DNA of 64,000 nucleotides from Dokdonella fugitiva. Its GTDB lineage: Bacteria; Pseudomonadota; Gammaproteobacteria; Xanthomonadales; Rhodanobacteraceae. The position numbers and the translations under genes are program-made. Positions 51,656 through 61,285 of the stretch are shown piece after piece (position 1 is the stretch's first letter; each line of letters begins with the position of its first letter). A model generated the notes under the pieces. That model saw only the letters and a list, made by a program, of their open reading frames with translations, was not told the DNA's origin and did no database searches. The stretch covers positions 876,525-940,524 of the forward strand of contig NZ_JACGXL010000001.1 of NCBI RefSeq assembly GCF_014138265.1. Reading direction: 5' to 3'.

Positions 51656-52575
51656 GCGGCCTCCCGCGCGATGGCCGGATCGACCATGTCGAGGAACAGG
51701 CTTTCGAGGTCGTCGCGCGAACCGCCGACCTCCCGTACGCCGATGCCCGCGCCGACGAGGTCGCGCACGATCGCGACGACGCCGGCATCGTCGAGCGCAG
51801 GCAACACGAGGCGCCGCTCCTCGATCCGCGCGACATGACCGGCCTGCGCGAGTCGCGCCTGCGCGGCCACGTCGTCGTCGGTGCGCAACACGAGCAACCG
51901 TGTCGCGCATTGGCGCGCGCGCAACGCGTCGATCGGCCCCTGGAACAACAGGCGCCCGCGATGCAGGATGCCGACGTGGGTCACGAGCCGCTCGACCTCG
52001 GCGAGCAGGTGGCTGGAGACGAGCAAGGTCATGGCCCGCTCGCGATTGAGGTGTCGCAGCAGCGCGCGCATCTCGACGATGCCGTTCGGGTCGAGGCCGT
52101 TGGTCGGCTCGTCGAGGATCAGCAGTTCCGGTCCGTGCAGCAGCGCGATCGCGATGCCGAGCCGTTGCTTCATGCCGAGCGAGAACATCCCCGCGCGCTT
52201 GCGCCCGGTGCCGGCGAGGCCGACGAGCTCGAGCACCTCGTCGATGCGCGCCTTCGGGCAGCGGTGGATCCGTTGCAGCAGCAGCAGGTTCTCGCGCGCG
52301 GTCAGGTGCTCGTAGAACGACGGGGTCTCGATCATCGAGCCGATCCGGCGCAGCAGCCCCCGGCGGTCGTCCTGCAGGCGCCGGCCGAACACGCGGATCT
52401 CGCCACCCTCGCACGCGAGCAGGCCGAGCAGGAGGCGCAAGGTCGTCGTCTTGCCGGCGCCGTTCGGCCCGAGGAATCCGTAGATGCTGCCGGCCGGGAC
52501 ATCCAGATCGATGCCGTCGAGGACGAGGTCGTCGCGGTAGCGGTGCACCAGCTGGCGGGTCTGCAGACAGGACAT
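51652..52575 (-). CDS. ABC transporter ATP-binding protein
   Basis: A 307-residue ATPase of the BcrA/CcmA-like exporter type. Walker A is GPNGAGKTTTLR, the signature is FSLGMKQRLG, Walker B with the catalytic Glu is LLILDEPTNGLDP, and the H-loop is LLVSSHLL. The C-terminal 90 residues form an accessory domain. It should power export of a peptide, lipid or drug with the permease encoded just after it, which is frameshifted. Its gene is divergent from the DUF2975 and XRE genes. Confidence 0.92.
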   Translation of the reverse strand: MSCLQTRQLVHRYRDDLVLDGIDLDVPAGSIYGFLGPNGAGKTTTLRLLLGLLACEGGEIRVFGRRLQDDRRGLLRRIGSMIETPSFYEHLTARENLLLLQRIHRCPKARIDEVLELVGLAGTGRKRAGMFSLGMKQRLGIAIALLHGPELLILDEPTNGLDPNGIVEMRALLRHLNRERAMTLLVSSHLLAEVERLVTHVGILHRGRLLFQGPIDALRARQCATRLLVLRTDDDVAAQARLAQAGHVARIEERRLVLPALDDAGVVAIVRDLVGAGIGVREVGGSRDDLESLFLDMVDPAIAREAA

Positions 52576-52631
52576 GGCGGTACTCGTGATGAGGCCGGTC
52601 GTGCCGGCATGAACGGGGGTTCGGCGCGGTC

Positions 52632-52689
52632 GAAATTTATGTTTTAATTAAACTACGACCGACAGAAATTTAAGTCAAGGTTAAATTTC
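52632..52689. promoter_or_regulatory. AT-rich intergenic region with repeated GAAATTTA boxes
   Basis: GAAATTTA occurs at 52632-52639 and 52665-52672 in direct orientation, and as TAAATTTC at 52682-52689. The last two form a perfect 8-bp dyad with a 9-bp spacer. TTTAATTAAA at about 52643-52652 is a perfect palindrome. The stretch is strikingly AT-rich for this genome and lies between the ABC genes and the DUF2975-XRE operon, so it is the likely divergent promoter and operator. Confidence 0.55.
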
Positions 52690-52690
52690 A

Positions 52691-53209
52691 ATGCCCGATG
52701 CCCTCCTGTCCGCGCCCCTCCCCGCGGCCCTTCGCGCACGCAGCGCCCGCCTCGCCCGCGTCCTCGACGTCCTGCTCGTCGTGCTCGCGTTCCTGCTGCT
52801 CGCCGAACGTTTCGGCGCGGTCGCGGTCGCGATCGGGCGCAGCGGTTTCGAGGCGACGACGCTCGCGCAGGCGGGGCGGCAGCTCGCGCTCGCGATCCCC
52901 GACGGTTGTTACCTCATGGCGCTCGCCTGGGTTCGCCTCGCACTCGCCGGATTCGCGCGCGGCGCGTTCCACACGCCGGTGATCGCGGCGGCTCTGCGTC
53001 GGGTCGGCGTCATGCTCGCGTTCGGCGCCGCGTTCGCCTTGTTCGCCGTGCCGACGCTGCTGCGCTGGTTCGGCAGCGATCCCGGTTACGTGATCGCCTA
53101 CGACATCGGCAGCGCGGTGCTGTGCGCGCTCGGCGCGTCGCTCGCGCTGGTCGCGCAGGTGCTCGAACGCGCGGCCGCGGTACAGGCCGAACTCGACGGG
53201 ATCTTCTGA
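52691..53209 (+). CDS. DUF2975 membrane protein
   Basis: A 172-residue integral membrane protein with four hydrophobic segments ([66 protein letters not shown]). The family DUF2975 is usually encoded together with a small XRE regulator like the one that follows, overlapping it here by one base (TGATG). It may sense an envelope condition and control the regulator. Function unknown. Confidence 0.82.
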   Translation: MPDALLSAPLPAALRARSARLARVLDVLLVVLAFLLLAERFGAVAVAIGRSGFEATTLAQAGRQLALAIPDGCYLMALAWVRLALAGFARGAFHTPVIAAALRRVGVMLAFGAAFALFAVPTLLRWFGSDPGYVIAYDIGSAVLCALGASLALVAQVLERAAAVQAELDGIF

Positions 53210-53451
53210 TGCCGATCCGCATCACGTTCGACGCACTGCTCGCGCGCAAGGGCATGAAGGCCAAGCACGTCGCGGCCCTGATCGGCGTCAGCGAGACGCA
53301 GCTCTCGCTGTTCCGTTCCGGCAAGGTGCGAGGCATACGGTTCTCGACCCTCGCCAAGCTCTGCGCAGTGCTCGAATGCCAGCCGGGCGATCTCGTCGTC
53401 TACGACGCGGACCCGCTCGACCTTCAGGCTGCCGACGACGGCGACGACTGA
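53209..53451 (+). CDS. Small XRE/Cro-like regulator (YozG-like)
   Basis: An 80-residue protein with an HTH of the Cro/CI type: [22 protein letters not shown], then [36 protein letters not shown]. It contains little else, so it is a single-domain DNA-binding protein. Overlap with the DUF2975 gene couples their translation. The AT-rich dyads upstream of the operon are the obvious target, including for control of the divergent ABC exporter. Confidence 0.9.
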   Translation: MPIRITFDALLARKGMKAKHVAALIGVSETQLSLFRSGKVRGIRFSTLAKLCAVLECQPGDLVVYDADPLDLQAADDGDD

Positions 53452-53469
53452 GCGCGGCCCCTCGTCGAT

Positions 53470-53506
53470 ACGCCCCGCGATTGAACGCACATTCAGTCCG
53501 GGGCGT
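53470..53506 (+). terminator. Strong hairpin between the XRE gene and paoA
   Basis: ACGCCCCG pairs with CGGGGCGT, and after a one-base bulge a further 7 pairs continue to a 6-nt loop, giving about 15 pairs. It begins 19 bp after the XRE stop and ends 36 bp before paoA. No T-run follows. It may end the XRE transcript or act in the paoA leader. Confidence 0.5.
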
Positions 53507-53541
53507 GCATCGTGCCGGGGTCGTTCGTGCAAGGAGTCCCC

Positions 53542-54195
53542 ATGAACGAATCCGATGCCATCGATCCCTCGCGGCGGGATGCGCTCGTGTTCGGACGCGA
53601 CCTGCTCCTCGGCGGTGCTGCGGCCCGTTGGGCCGGGCCTTCGCCCGCGCAGGCCGCGACCGCGAACGATCCGCAGGCGCCGGTGACCGTGAAACTCACG
53701 CTGCGCGTCAACGGCACGGCGAAATCGCTCGCCCTCGATACGCGCACCACCTTGCTCGACGCCTTGCGCGAACACCTGCACCTCACCGGCACGAAGAAGG
53801 GTTGCGACCACGGCCAGTGCGGCGCGTGCACCGTGATCGCCGGCGGCCGCCGCATCAACGCCTGCCTGAGCCTCGCCGTAATGCACGACGGCGACGAGAT
53901 CACGACGATCGAAGGCCTCGGCGCACCGGGCCACCTTCATCCGATGCAGGCGGCGTTCGTGCGCCACGACGCCTATCAGTGTGGCTACTGCACGCCGGGA
54001 CAGATCTGCTCGTCCGTCGCGATGCTCGAGGAACTGCGCCGCGGCATCCCGAGCCATGCGGGCGCCGACGTCGCCGCCGCGCCGACGGCGACGCCGGACG
54101 AGCTGCGCGAACGCATGAGCGGCAACATCTGCCGCTGCGGGGCCTATTCCAACATCATCGACGCGATCGGCGAGGTCGCGGGGGTGCGCACGTGA
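53542..54195 (+). CDS. paoA: Aldehyde oxidoreductase 2Fe-2S subunit PaoA
   Basis: A 217-residue subunit with a Tat-like signal ([19 protein letters not shown]), so the complex should be exported folded. The first 2Fe-2S cluster is held by [13 protein letters not shown] and the NACL cysteine, the second by [10 protein letters not shown] and [14 protein letters not shown] lies before the ATG at 53542. The subunit passes electrons from the molybdenum centre to the FAD subunit. The three subunit genes overlap by 4 bp each, a standard paoABC (yagTSR) arrangement. No paoD-type chaperone gene is seen nearby. Confidence 0.92.
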   Translation: MNESDAIDPSRRDALVFGRDLLLGGAAARWAGPSPAQAATANDPQAPVTVKLTLRVNGTAKSLALDTRTTLLDALREHLHLTGTKKGCDHGQCGACTVIAGGRRINACLSLAVMHDGDEITTIEGLGAPGHLHPMQAAFVRHDAYQCGYCTPGQICSSVAMLEELRRGIPSHAGADVAAAPTATPDELRERMSGNICRCGAYSNIIDAIGEVAGVRT

Positions 54196-55148
54196 AGCCG
54201 TTCACCTACGAGCGCGCGACGTCGACCGCGCAGGCCGCCGCGCGTGCGGCAAGCGTGCCCGGGGCGAAGTTCGTCGCGGGCGGCACGAACCTGCTCGATC
54301 TCATGAAGATCGAGATCGAAACGCCCGCGCATCTCATCGACGTGAACGGCCTCGACCTCGCGAAGATCGAACCGACGCCCGACGGCGGCCTGCGCGTCGG
54401 CGCGCTCGTGCGCAACACCGACCTCGCCGCGGACGCGCGCGTGCGCCGCGACTATCCGGTGCTCGCGCGCGCGCTGCTCGCCGGCGCGTCGCCTCAACTG
54501 CGCAACCGCGCCACCACCGCGGGCAACCTGCTGCAGCGCACGCGCTGCCCGTACTTCTACGACCCGGACCAGCCGTGCAACAAGCGCGAACCAGGCAGCG
54601 GCTGCGCCGCGCTCGCAGGCTACCGCCGCATGCACGCGATCGTCGGCACGAGCGATGCGTGCATCGCCGCGCATCCGAGCGACATGGCCGTCGCGATGCG
54701 CGTGCTCGACGCGCAGGTCGAGACGATCCGCGCCGACGGCACCACGCGCAGCCTCCCGCTCGCCGACCTGCATCGCCTGCCGGGCTCGACACCGCACCTC
54801 GAAACGACGCTCGACGCCGGCGAACTCGTCACCGCCGTCGTGCTGCCGCCGCCGCCCGGCGGCGTGCACGTCTATCGCAAGGTGCGCGATCGGGCCTCGT
54901 ACGCGTTCGCGCTCGTCTCCGTCGCGCTCGTGCGACAGGCCGACGGCAGCGGTCGCGTCGCGCTCGGCGGCGTCGCGCCGAAGCCCTGGCGCAGCGAGGA
55001 AGCCGAGCGCGCGCTCGCGTCCGACCCGCAGGCGGTCGTCGACGGTTTGCTGAAGGACGCGCGGACATCGCCGGACAACGCATTCAAGCTCACGCTCGCC
55101 CGGCGCACGCTCGACGCGGCAATCGCCGACGCACGGAGCTCGCGATGA
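54192..55148 (+). CDS. paoB: Aldehyde oxidoreductase FAD subunit PaoB
   Basis: A 318-residue flavoprotein with a GTG start in GTGA overlap with paoA. The FAD site is [14 protein letters not shown], and there is the usual [21 protein letters not shown]. PaoB-type subunits additionally bind a 4Fe-4S cluster; the cysteines [19 protein letters not shown] and SDACIA are all present. It passes electrons from PaoA to a quinone or oxygen acceptor. Confidence 0.92.
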   Translation: MKPFTYERATSTAQAAARAASVPGAKFVAGGTNLLDLMKIEIETPAHLIDVNGLDLAKIEPTPDGGLRVGALVRNTDLAADARVRRDYPVLARALLAGASPQLRNRATTAGNLLQRTRCPYFYDPDQPCNKREPGSGCAALAGYRRMHAIVGTSDACIAAHPSDMAVAMRVLDAQVETIRADGTTRSLPLADLHRLPGSTPHLETTLDAGELVTAVVLPPPPGGVHVYRKVRDRASYAFALVSVALVRQADGSGRVALGGVAPKPWRSEEAERALASDPQAVVDGLLKDARTSPDNAFKLTLARRTLDAAIADARSSR

Positions 55149-57346
55149 AATTCGACACCCCTGCGACGAAGAATCCGATCGATCGCCTCGCGGTCGTCGG
55201 CCAGCCGGTCGACCGCATCGACGGCCCGTTGAAGACGACCGGTACCGCACGCTACGCCTACGAGCACCACGATGCCGTCGCGCATCCCGCGTACGGATAC
55301 GTCGTCGGCGCCGGCATCGCCAAAGGCACCATCCGCTCGATGGACCTTGCGGACGCGAAGGCCTCGCCCGGCGTGCTCGCGATCGTCACCGCGGACAACG
55401 CGGGACCGCTCGGCAAGGGCGACAAGAACACGGCGCTGCTGCTCGGCGGACCGAAGATCGAGCACTACCACCAGGCGATCGCACTCGTCGTCGCCGAGTC
55501 GTTCGAGCAGGCGCGTTCCGCCGCACGACGCATCCACGTCGACTACGCGCGAGAGCCGGGCGCGTTCGACCTCGCGCGCGCCAGGGATTCGGCCGTGAAG
55601 CCGGGGACGGGCAAGCCCGACAGCGCCGTCGGCGACTTCGACGGCGCGTTCGCCGCGGCCGCGGTGAAACTCGACGCGACCTACACCACACCCGACCAGT
55701 CGCACGCGATGATGGAGCCGCACGCGTCCACCGCGCTCTGGGACGGCGACAAGCTCGTCATCTGGACGTCCAACCAGATGGTCGCCTGGGGCGTCGCCGA
55801 CGTCGCGAAGACGCTCGGCATACCGAAGGAAAAGGTGCACCTGATGTCGCCGTTCATCGGCGGCGGATTCGGCGGCAAGCTGTTCGTCCGCGCGGACGCA
55901 ATCCTCGCCGCGCTCGGCGCGCGCGCGGCGAAGCGACCGGTCAAGGTCGCACTGCCGCGCCCGCTCATGTTCAACAACACGACGCATCGGCCGGCTACGA
56001 TCCAGCGCATCCGGCTCGGCGCGACCCGCGAAGGAAAGCTCACCGCGATCGCGCACGAGAGCTGGTCGGGCGACCTGCCCGGCGGCAAGCCCGAAACCGC
56101 GGTCGACCAGACGCGATTGCTGTATGCCGGCGCGAACCGCATGACCGCGCTACGCCTAGCCGAGCTCGACCTCGCCGAAGCGAACGCGATGCGCGCGCCC
56201 GGCGAAGCGCCCGGCCTGATGGCGCTCGAGATCGCGATCGACGAGATGGCGCAGAAGCTCGGCATCGATCCGATCCAGTTCCGCATCGCCAACGACACGC
56301 AGGTCGACCCGGAGCATCCCGAGCGCCCGTTCTCGAAGCGCCGCCTGATCGATTGCCTGAACGTCGGCGCGGAGAAATTCGGCTGGAAGGCGCGCAATCC
56401 GCGCCCGGCGAGCACGCGCGATGGACGCTGGCTGGCCGGCCTCGGCGTCGCCGCCGCGTTCCGCAACAACCTCGTGACGAAATCGGGCGCGCGCGTGCGG
56501 CTCGGCAAGGACGGCATCGTCACGGTCGAAACCGACATGACCGACATCGGCACCGGCAGCTACACGATCATCGCGCAGACGGCGGCCGAGATGATGGGCG
56601 TGCCGTTGCATCGCGTCGTCGTGCGCCTCGGCGACTCCGACTATCCCGTCTCGTCGGGGTCGGGCGGCCAATGGGGCGGCAACAGCTCGACCGCGGGCGT
56701 CTACGCCGCGTGCACGAAGCTGCGCGAAGCAGTCGTGGCGAAACTCGGCCTGGCGGGCGAAGCGGAATTCGTCGACGGACGCGTGCGCGCCGGCGGTCGC
56801 GACGTCGCGCTCGCCGACGCGGCGAAAGGAGGAGAACTCGTCGCCGAGGACGCGATGGAATACGGCGACCTCGCCGAGCGCTACCAGCAGTCGACCTTCG
56901 GCGCGCATTTCGTCGAGGTGCGTGTCGACGCGGCGACCGGCGAGACGCGCGTGAAGCGCATGCTCGCCGTGTGCGCGGCCGGGCGCATCCTCAATCCGAA
57001 GACCGCGCGCAGCCAGGTCATCGGGGCGATGACGATGGGCGTCGGAGCCGCGTTGTCCGAGCATCTCGTCGTCGATCGCAATGCGGGATTCTTCGTCAAC
57101 CACGACCTCGCCGGCTACGAGGTGCCCGTGCACGCGGACATCCCGCACCTCGACGTCGTCTTCCTCGACGAAACGGACCCGATGTCATCGCCGATGAAGG
57201 CGAAGGGCATCGCCGAACTCGGCATCTGCGGCGTCGCCGCCGCGGTCGCCAACGCGATCCACCATGCAACGGGCATACGCGTGCGCGACTACCCGATCAC
57301 CCTCGACAAGCTGCTCGACAGACTGCCGCCTTCGACTGACGCTTGA
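55145..57346 (+). CDS. paoC: Aldehyde oxidoreductase molybdenum subunit PaoC
   Basis: A 733-residue xanthine-oxidase family subunit binding a molybdopterin cofactor. Visible motifs are [14 protein letters not shown], the RAPGEAPGL loop, [11 protein letters not shown] and the catalytic Glu in [10 protein letters not shown] near the C-terminus. Substrates of the E. coli enzyme are aromatic and other aldehydes, detoxified in the periplasm. The gene overlaps paoB by 4 bp. A nested inverted-repeat element begins 5 bp after its stop. Confidence 0.92.
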   Translation: MKFDTPATKNPIDRLAVVGQPVDRIDGPLKTTGTARYAYEHHDAVAHPAYGYVVGAGIAKGTIRSMDLADAKASPGVLAIVTADNAGPLGKGDKNTALLLGGPKIEHYHQAIALVVAESFEQARSAARRIHVDYAREPGAFDLARARDSAVKPGTGKPDSAVGDFDGAFAAAAVKLDATYTTPDQSHAMMEPHASTALWDGDKLVIWTSNQMVAWGVADVAKTLGIPKEKVHLMSPFIGGGFGGKLFVRADAILAALGARAAKRPVKVALPRPLMFNNTTHRPATIQRIRLGATREGKLTAIAHESWSGDLPGGKPETAVDQTRLLYAGANRMTALRLAELDLAEANAMRAPGEAPGLMALEIAIDEMAQKLGIDPIQFRIANDTQVDPEHPERPFSKRRLIDCLNVGAEKFGWKARNPRPASTRDGRWLAGLGVAAAFRNNLVTKSGARVRLGKDGIVTVETDMTDIGTGSYTIIAQTAAEMMGVPLHRVVVRLGDSDYPVSSGSGGQWGGNSSTAGVYAACTKLREAVVAKLGLAGEAEFVDGRVRAGGRDVALADAAKGGELVAEDAMEYGDLAERYQQSTFGAHFVEVRVDAATGETRVKRMLAVCAAGRILNPKTARSQVIGAMTMGVGAALSEHLVVDRNAGFFVNHDLAGYEVPVHADIPHLDVVFLDETDPMSSPMKAKGIAELGICGVAAAVANAIHHATGIRVRDYPITLDKLLDRLPPSTDA

Positions 57347-57350
57347 GCCA

Positions 57351-57604
57351 GCGAAGGTCGAACACGAAGGAAGAGCGAATCCGAAGATTGAAACACGGAG
57401 CACACGGAGCACACGGAGGAAAAGCCCTCGATCGAGAAGCGCTTCCCGCCATCTACGTGCTTTCCGCCGAGGACGCCGGGAGTCTCGGGAGATCGGAGAA
57501 GAGCCTACTTTCATGAGGCTCCTCTTGCCCTGCTCTCTCCGTGTGCTCCGTGTGCTCCGTGTCGAAGCTCTATTTCCTTTGCGCTTTTCCTTCGTGCCCT
57601 TCGC
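57351..57604. repeat. Nested inverted-repeat, MITE-like element
   Basis: Inner arms of 26 bp, made of repeating ACACGGAGC units, are perfectly inverted at 57393-57418 and 57537-57562. Outer arms of about 25 bp (GCGAAGG then CACGAAGGAA and AGCG) are imperfectly inverted at 57351-57377 and 57582-57604. A small hairpin (GAGCCT and AGGCTC) lies in the 118-bp centre. No coding capacity is seen. It occupies nearly all of the gap between the convergent paoC and ligD genes, where it may also act as a terminator. Repeats of this ACACGGAG type are common in environmental genomes; mobility is inference. Confidence 0.7.
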
Positions 57605-57615
57605 GTCCTTAGAAT

Positions 57616-60228
57616 TCAATCCTTCCGATCCGCGCGCGACGTGCGCCCGCGACGGCGCCGCGGCCTTTCGCCCGCCGCCGCACGCAGCGACGGCAATGCC
57701 TGCCGCACGCGGTCGAAGCCCTCCCACGGATCGCGCTTGCGCCGCGCGATCTTGGCGAGCGCGGAGCGGATGTCGTAGGCAGCGGCGCTGCGCAGGCGTG
57801 CGAGTTCGCTCCATTCGATCGGCATCGCGACCGGCGCGCCCTCGCGCGCACGCAGCGAGTACGAACCGACCGAGGTCGCGCCACGCGCGTTGCGCAGCCA
57901 GTCGATGAAGATGCGCCGCTCGCGCTTCTGCTCGCCGGCGACGCTGACGAAGGTCTGCGGACGTTCGCTCGCGAGCGTGTCGGCGACCTGCTCGGCGAAG
58001 CGCTTCGCATCGGCCCAGGTCGCGGCAGACGCGAGCGGCACGACGACGTGCAGGCCCTTGCCGCCGGACGTGCGCAGGAACGACTCGAGCCCGATCGCCG
58101 CGAGCGCGTCGTGCACGGTGCGCGCGGCCTTCTTCACCTCGGACCAGGCGACCGAAGGATGCGGATCGAGGTCGAAGATGACGCGATCCGCGTGTTCGAG
58201 GTCGGACGCACGCGCGCCCCACGGGTGGAACTCGAGCACGTTCATCTGCACGAGCTGCAGCACGCCGGTCGCATCGTCGACCGCGAGGTAGCGATCGCTG
58301 CCGCCGCCCTTCTCCTTCACGGCGACCGCGCGCACGTGGTCGCCCCAGCCGCGCCCCGTGTGCTTCTGGAAGAAGCAGGCCTGGCCAACGCCGTCGGGAC
58401 AGCGCAGCACGGACAGCGGGCGCGCGCCGACGTCCGCGAGCAGCAGGGGCGCGACCTTCGCGTAGTACGCGGCGACATCGCCCTTGGTGACGCCGGAACC
58501 GGGGAATACCTCGCGTTCGGGATGGGTGAGGCGCACGCCGTCGGCGGTCGCCGCGGCAAGCGCCCGCTTCGGGGCCTTCTTCTTCGCTGCCTTCTTCGCG
58601 CCGCCCGCAGTCGCGCGCGGCGTGCGACCCATCGCCGTCTTCGCGCGCCCAGCCGAAGCGCGCGACGCTGGTCGCGCATCCTTCACGATATCGTCGAGTG
58701 ACTTGTCTTCGCGCACGGTCTTCAACGCCGGCTGGCGCAGCAGCCCCTGGCCTCCGAGGCCCTGATGATAGACCTCGACGACGAGTGCGGGCTCGACCCA
58801 CGTCGCGGCGGCGCGGTCGGCGCGGCTCATCTTCGACACGTCGACGGGCGTCTCGGCGATGCGCGTGCCCGCGAGGTCCTTGCGCAAGGTGCGCAGCTGC
58901 TCGCTGCTGAAGCCGGTGCCGACACGGCCGATGTAGGCGAGGCCGCCGCGCGGGCGCGGGCGCGCGAGCAGCAGCGCGCCGATGCCGCTGCGGCTGCCCT
59001 TCGGTTCGGTGAAGCCGATCACCACGAACTCGTCGGAGCGGCGCGCCTTGATCTTGACCCAGTCTCCGTTGCGCGTGCCGACGTACGCGCTGTCGGCGCG
59101 CTTGCTGACGATACCTTCGAGGCCTGCGCGCACCGCCTGCGCGTACACGCGGGGACCGTCGCCGACCTGGTGCGCCGAGTAACTGAGCGGCCCGGGATGC
59201 TTCTTCAGCAGCGCTTCGAGCCGCGCCTTGCGCTCGAGCAGCGGTAATTCGCGCAGCGAGTGTCCGTCGAGATACGGCATGTCGAACAGCATGTACGCGA
59301 GCGGCGCCTTCTCTGCCGCAGACAGCCGGCCCTGCAGCGCGTTGAAATCATCGCGCCCGCCGCGCAACGCGACCATCTCGCCGTCGAGCTGCGCGCTTTT
59401 CACGCCGAGCGAACGCAATGCATCGACGAGTTCGGGCAGGCGCCTGGTCCACTCGAGGCCGTTGCGCGACCACAGGCGCACCCGGCGGCCCTTGATCGTC
59501 GCGAGGATCCGATAGCCGTCCCATTTCGCTTCGTGCAGCCACCCATCGCCCGCCGGCACGCGCTGCTCGGGTTTGCACAGCTCGGGCTGGAACGGGCCAT
59601 CGTCGATTGCCTCGGCGGTACCGCGTTCCGCGCTTCGCCCCCGCGTGTCGACCGCGGTCCGCGCTGGCTTCGCATCCTTCCAGACCTTTCGGCGCTCGCG
59701 CAGCGGCAGCGGCCGATCCGAGCGCGGGTCGACGAAGTCGTCCGCCTCGCGCTCGCCCGCGTACGCGTCGCGGTGCTTGATCAGCAGCCATTGCGGCTTC
59801 TTGCCGTCCTTGCGCGTGCGCACGAGCACCCACGAGCCGCGCAGCACGTCGCCGTTCAACGTGAACTTGAGTTCGCCCTTGGCGAGCCCTTCGCGCACGC
59901 TTCCCAGAGGCTCCCAGGTGCCGCGGTCGAACACGTCGACGTGGCCGGCGCCGTAGTTGCCTTCGGGGATGCCGCCCTCAAAGCCGGCGTACGACAACGG
60001 ATGATCCTCGACCTGCACCGCCATTCGCTTGACGTTGGGGTCGAAGCTCGGCCCTTTCGGCACTGCCCAGCTCTTCAGCGTGCCGGCGTGCTCGAGGCGG
60101 AAGTCGTAGTGGCGACGACGTGCGTGGTGCAGTTGGACGACGAAGATGCCGTGGCCGCGATCACCGCCGCCTGCGGGTTCGGGAGTCGCGCGGAAATTGC
60201 GCTTGCGCTTGTATTCGGCGAGTGCCAT
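57616..60228 (-). CDS. ligD: LigD: NHEJ phosphoesterase-ligase-polymerase
   Basis: An 870-residue multidomain enzyme for non-homologous end joining with Ku. The 3'-phosphoesterase domain is at residues 10-160 (LHHARRRHYDFRLEH, GGIPEGNYGAGHV). The ATP-dependent ligase domain at about 210-510 has the nucleotidyl lysine Lys235 in EAKWDGYR and IVSKRADSAYVGTRNG. A Lys- and Ala-rich linker follows, and the primase-like polymerase domain is at about 590-840 with ADRVIFDLDPHPSVAW. The start at 60228 was set where the PE domain begins; the frame upstream is a GC-rich extension without support. Confidence 0.95.
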   Translation of the reverse strand: MALAEYKRKRNFRATPEPAGGGDRGHGIFVVQLHHARRRHYDFRLEHAGTLKSWAVPKGPSFDPNVKRMAVQVEDHPLSYAGFEGGIPEGNYGAGHVDVFDRGTWEPLGSVREGLAKGELKFTLNGDVLRGSWVLVRTRKDGKKPQWLLIKHRDAYAGEREADDFVDPRSDRPLPLRERRKVWKDAKPARTAVDTRGRSAERGTAEAIDDGPFQPELCKPEQRVPAGDGWLHEAKWDGYRILATIKGRRVRLWSRNGLEWTRRLPELVDALRSLGVKSAQLDGEMVALRGGRDDFNALQGRLSAAEKAPLAYMLFDMPYLDGHSLRELPLLERKARLEALLKKHPGPLSYSAHQVGDGPRVYAQAVRAGLEGIVSKRADSAYVGTRNGDWVKIKARRSDEFVVIGFTEPKGSRSGIGALLLARPRPRGGLAYIGRVGTGFSSEQLRTLRKDLAGTRIAETPVDVSKMSRADRAAATWVEPALVVEVYHQGLGGQGLLRQPALKTVREDKSLDDIVKDARPASRASAGRAKTAMGRTPRATAGGAKKAAKKKAPKRALAAATADGVRLTHPEREVFPGSGVTKGDVAAYYAKVAPLLLADVGARPLSVLRCPDGVGQACFFQKHTGRGWGDHVRAVAVKEKGGGSDRYLAVDDATGVLQLVQMNVLEFHPWGARASDLEHADRVIFDLDPHPSVAWSEVKKAARTVHDALAAIGLESFLRTSGGKGLHVVVPLASAATWADAKRFAEQVADTLASERPQTFVSVAGEQKRERRIFIDWLRNARGATSVGSYSLRAREGAPVAMPIEWSELARLRSAAAYDIRSALAKIARRKRDPWEGFDRVRQALPSLRAAAGERPRRRRGRTSRADRKD

Positions 60229-60301
60229 GGCGCGTCCGTGATCGGAGGAACGCAGTGTGTTGGCGCCGACCTGAACGACGTCCGAGGGGATGCGCCGTGA
60301 T

Positions 60302-61174
60302 TCAGGCTCGTTTGCGCCGCGGCTTCTTCGCCGTGGTCTTCCTCGAAGCGCCGCGCTTCGCCGACGCCTTCTTCTTCGCCGGCGCGCGTTTTCCCTCCGC
60401 AAGGCTCTGCTTCAGCAGCGCGACGAAATCGACGACGTTGGTCGACTTCTCCTCGGGCGCCTCCTCCTCCGGCTCGACCTCGACCGTCTTCTTGCTCTTC
60501 AGGCGCTTGGCGATGACCTTCTTGAGGCGCTCGCGGAACTCGTCCTTGAAGTCGCCCGGCTTCCATTCGCCCGAGAGCGTCTCGACGAGCTTCTCCGCCA
60601 TCGCGAGTTCGCTCTTGCCCACGCGCTGCGCGGTCGCCGGGAAGTCGTATTCACTCTGCGGGACCACCTCGGACGGATAGCGCAGCAGGTTGAGCAGCAA
60701 CGCCTTGCCGCGCGGCATCACCGCGCAGAGGTATTCGCGCGTGCGGATCACGACGCGGCCGATGCCGATGCGGCCGGTCTTCTCCAGCGTCTGGCGCAAC
60801 AGCACGTAGCCCTTCTCCGCGCGCTTGCCCGGCACCAGGTAGTACGGCTTCTCGAAATACTCCGGGCCGATCGCACCGGCTTCGACGAACGTTTCGAGAT
60901 CGACCGATTCGTGGCTCTCAGGCGCAGCGCCCTTGATGTCCTCGGGCTCGAGCACGACGTAACTGCCCTTGCGGTACTCGAACGCCTTGATCACGTCCTT
61001 CCACGGCACCTCGTGGCCGGTCTCCGCGTTGACGCGCTCGTAGCGGATCGGCTTGTTGTTGCGTGAATCGAGCATGCGGAAATGCAGGTCGGTGGTGCGT
61101 TCGCCGCTCACGACCGCGACGGGGATGTTGAGCAGTCCAAACGACAATGTGCCGTTCCAGATCGGGCGGGCCAT
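60302..61174 (-). CDS. ku: Ku, DNA end-binding protein
   Basis: A 290-residue Ku protein: MARPIWNGTLSFGLLNIPV, HFRMLDSRNNKPIRYERVN, VLEPEDIKGAAPES and RELMAEKLV-like helix are typical, followed by a Lys-, Arg- and Ala-rich C-terminal tail (KKKASAKRGASRKTTAKK) that binds DNA and recruits LigD. It forms the ring that threads onto DNA ends. It is upstream of ligD by 73 bp on the same strand and divergent from udgX. Confidence 0.96.
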   Translation of the reverse strand: MARPIWNGTLSFGLLNIPVAVVSGERTTDLHFRMLDSRNNKPIRYERVNAETGHEVPWKDVIKAFEYRKGSYVVLEPEDIKGAAPESHESVDLETFVEAGAIGPEYFEKPYYLVPGKRAEKGYVLLRQTLEKTGRIGIGRVVIRTREYLCAVMPRGKALLLNLLRYPSEVVPQSEYDFPATAQRVGKSELAMAEKLVETLSGEWKPGDFKDEFRERLKKVIAKRLKSKKTVEVEPEEEAPEEKSTNVVDFVALLKQSLAEGKRAPAKKKASAKRGASRKTTAKKPRRKRA

Positions 61175-61285
61175 GGCGATCCTCCGCAGGACGATGCCCG
61201 CAGCGTAGGGGCGCGTACCCGACGTCGCGATGAACGGCGCATGCGCGTTGGCGCGTGTTCAGTGCCGGCCCTCGAAGGTGCGCGC

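Noticed and set aside
49307-52414. Minus-strand frame of over 1000 codons across propeller, permease and ATPase genes
   Set aside because: It joins a piece of the frameshifted permease to out-of-frame shadow sequence on both sides. Only the permease part (to about 51030) looks like protein.
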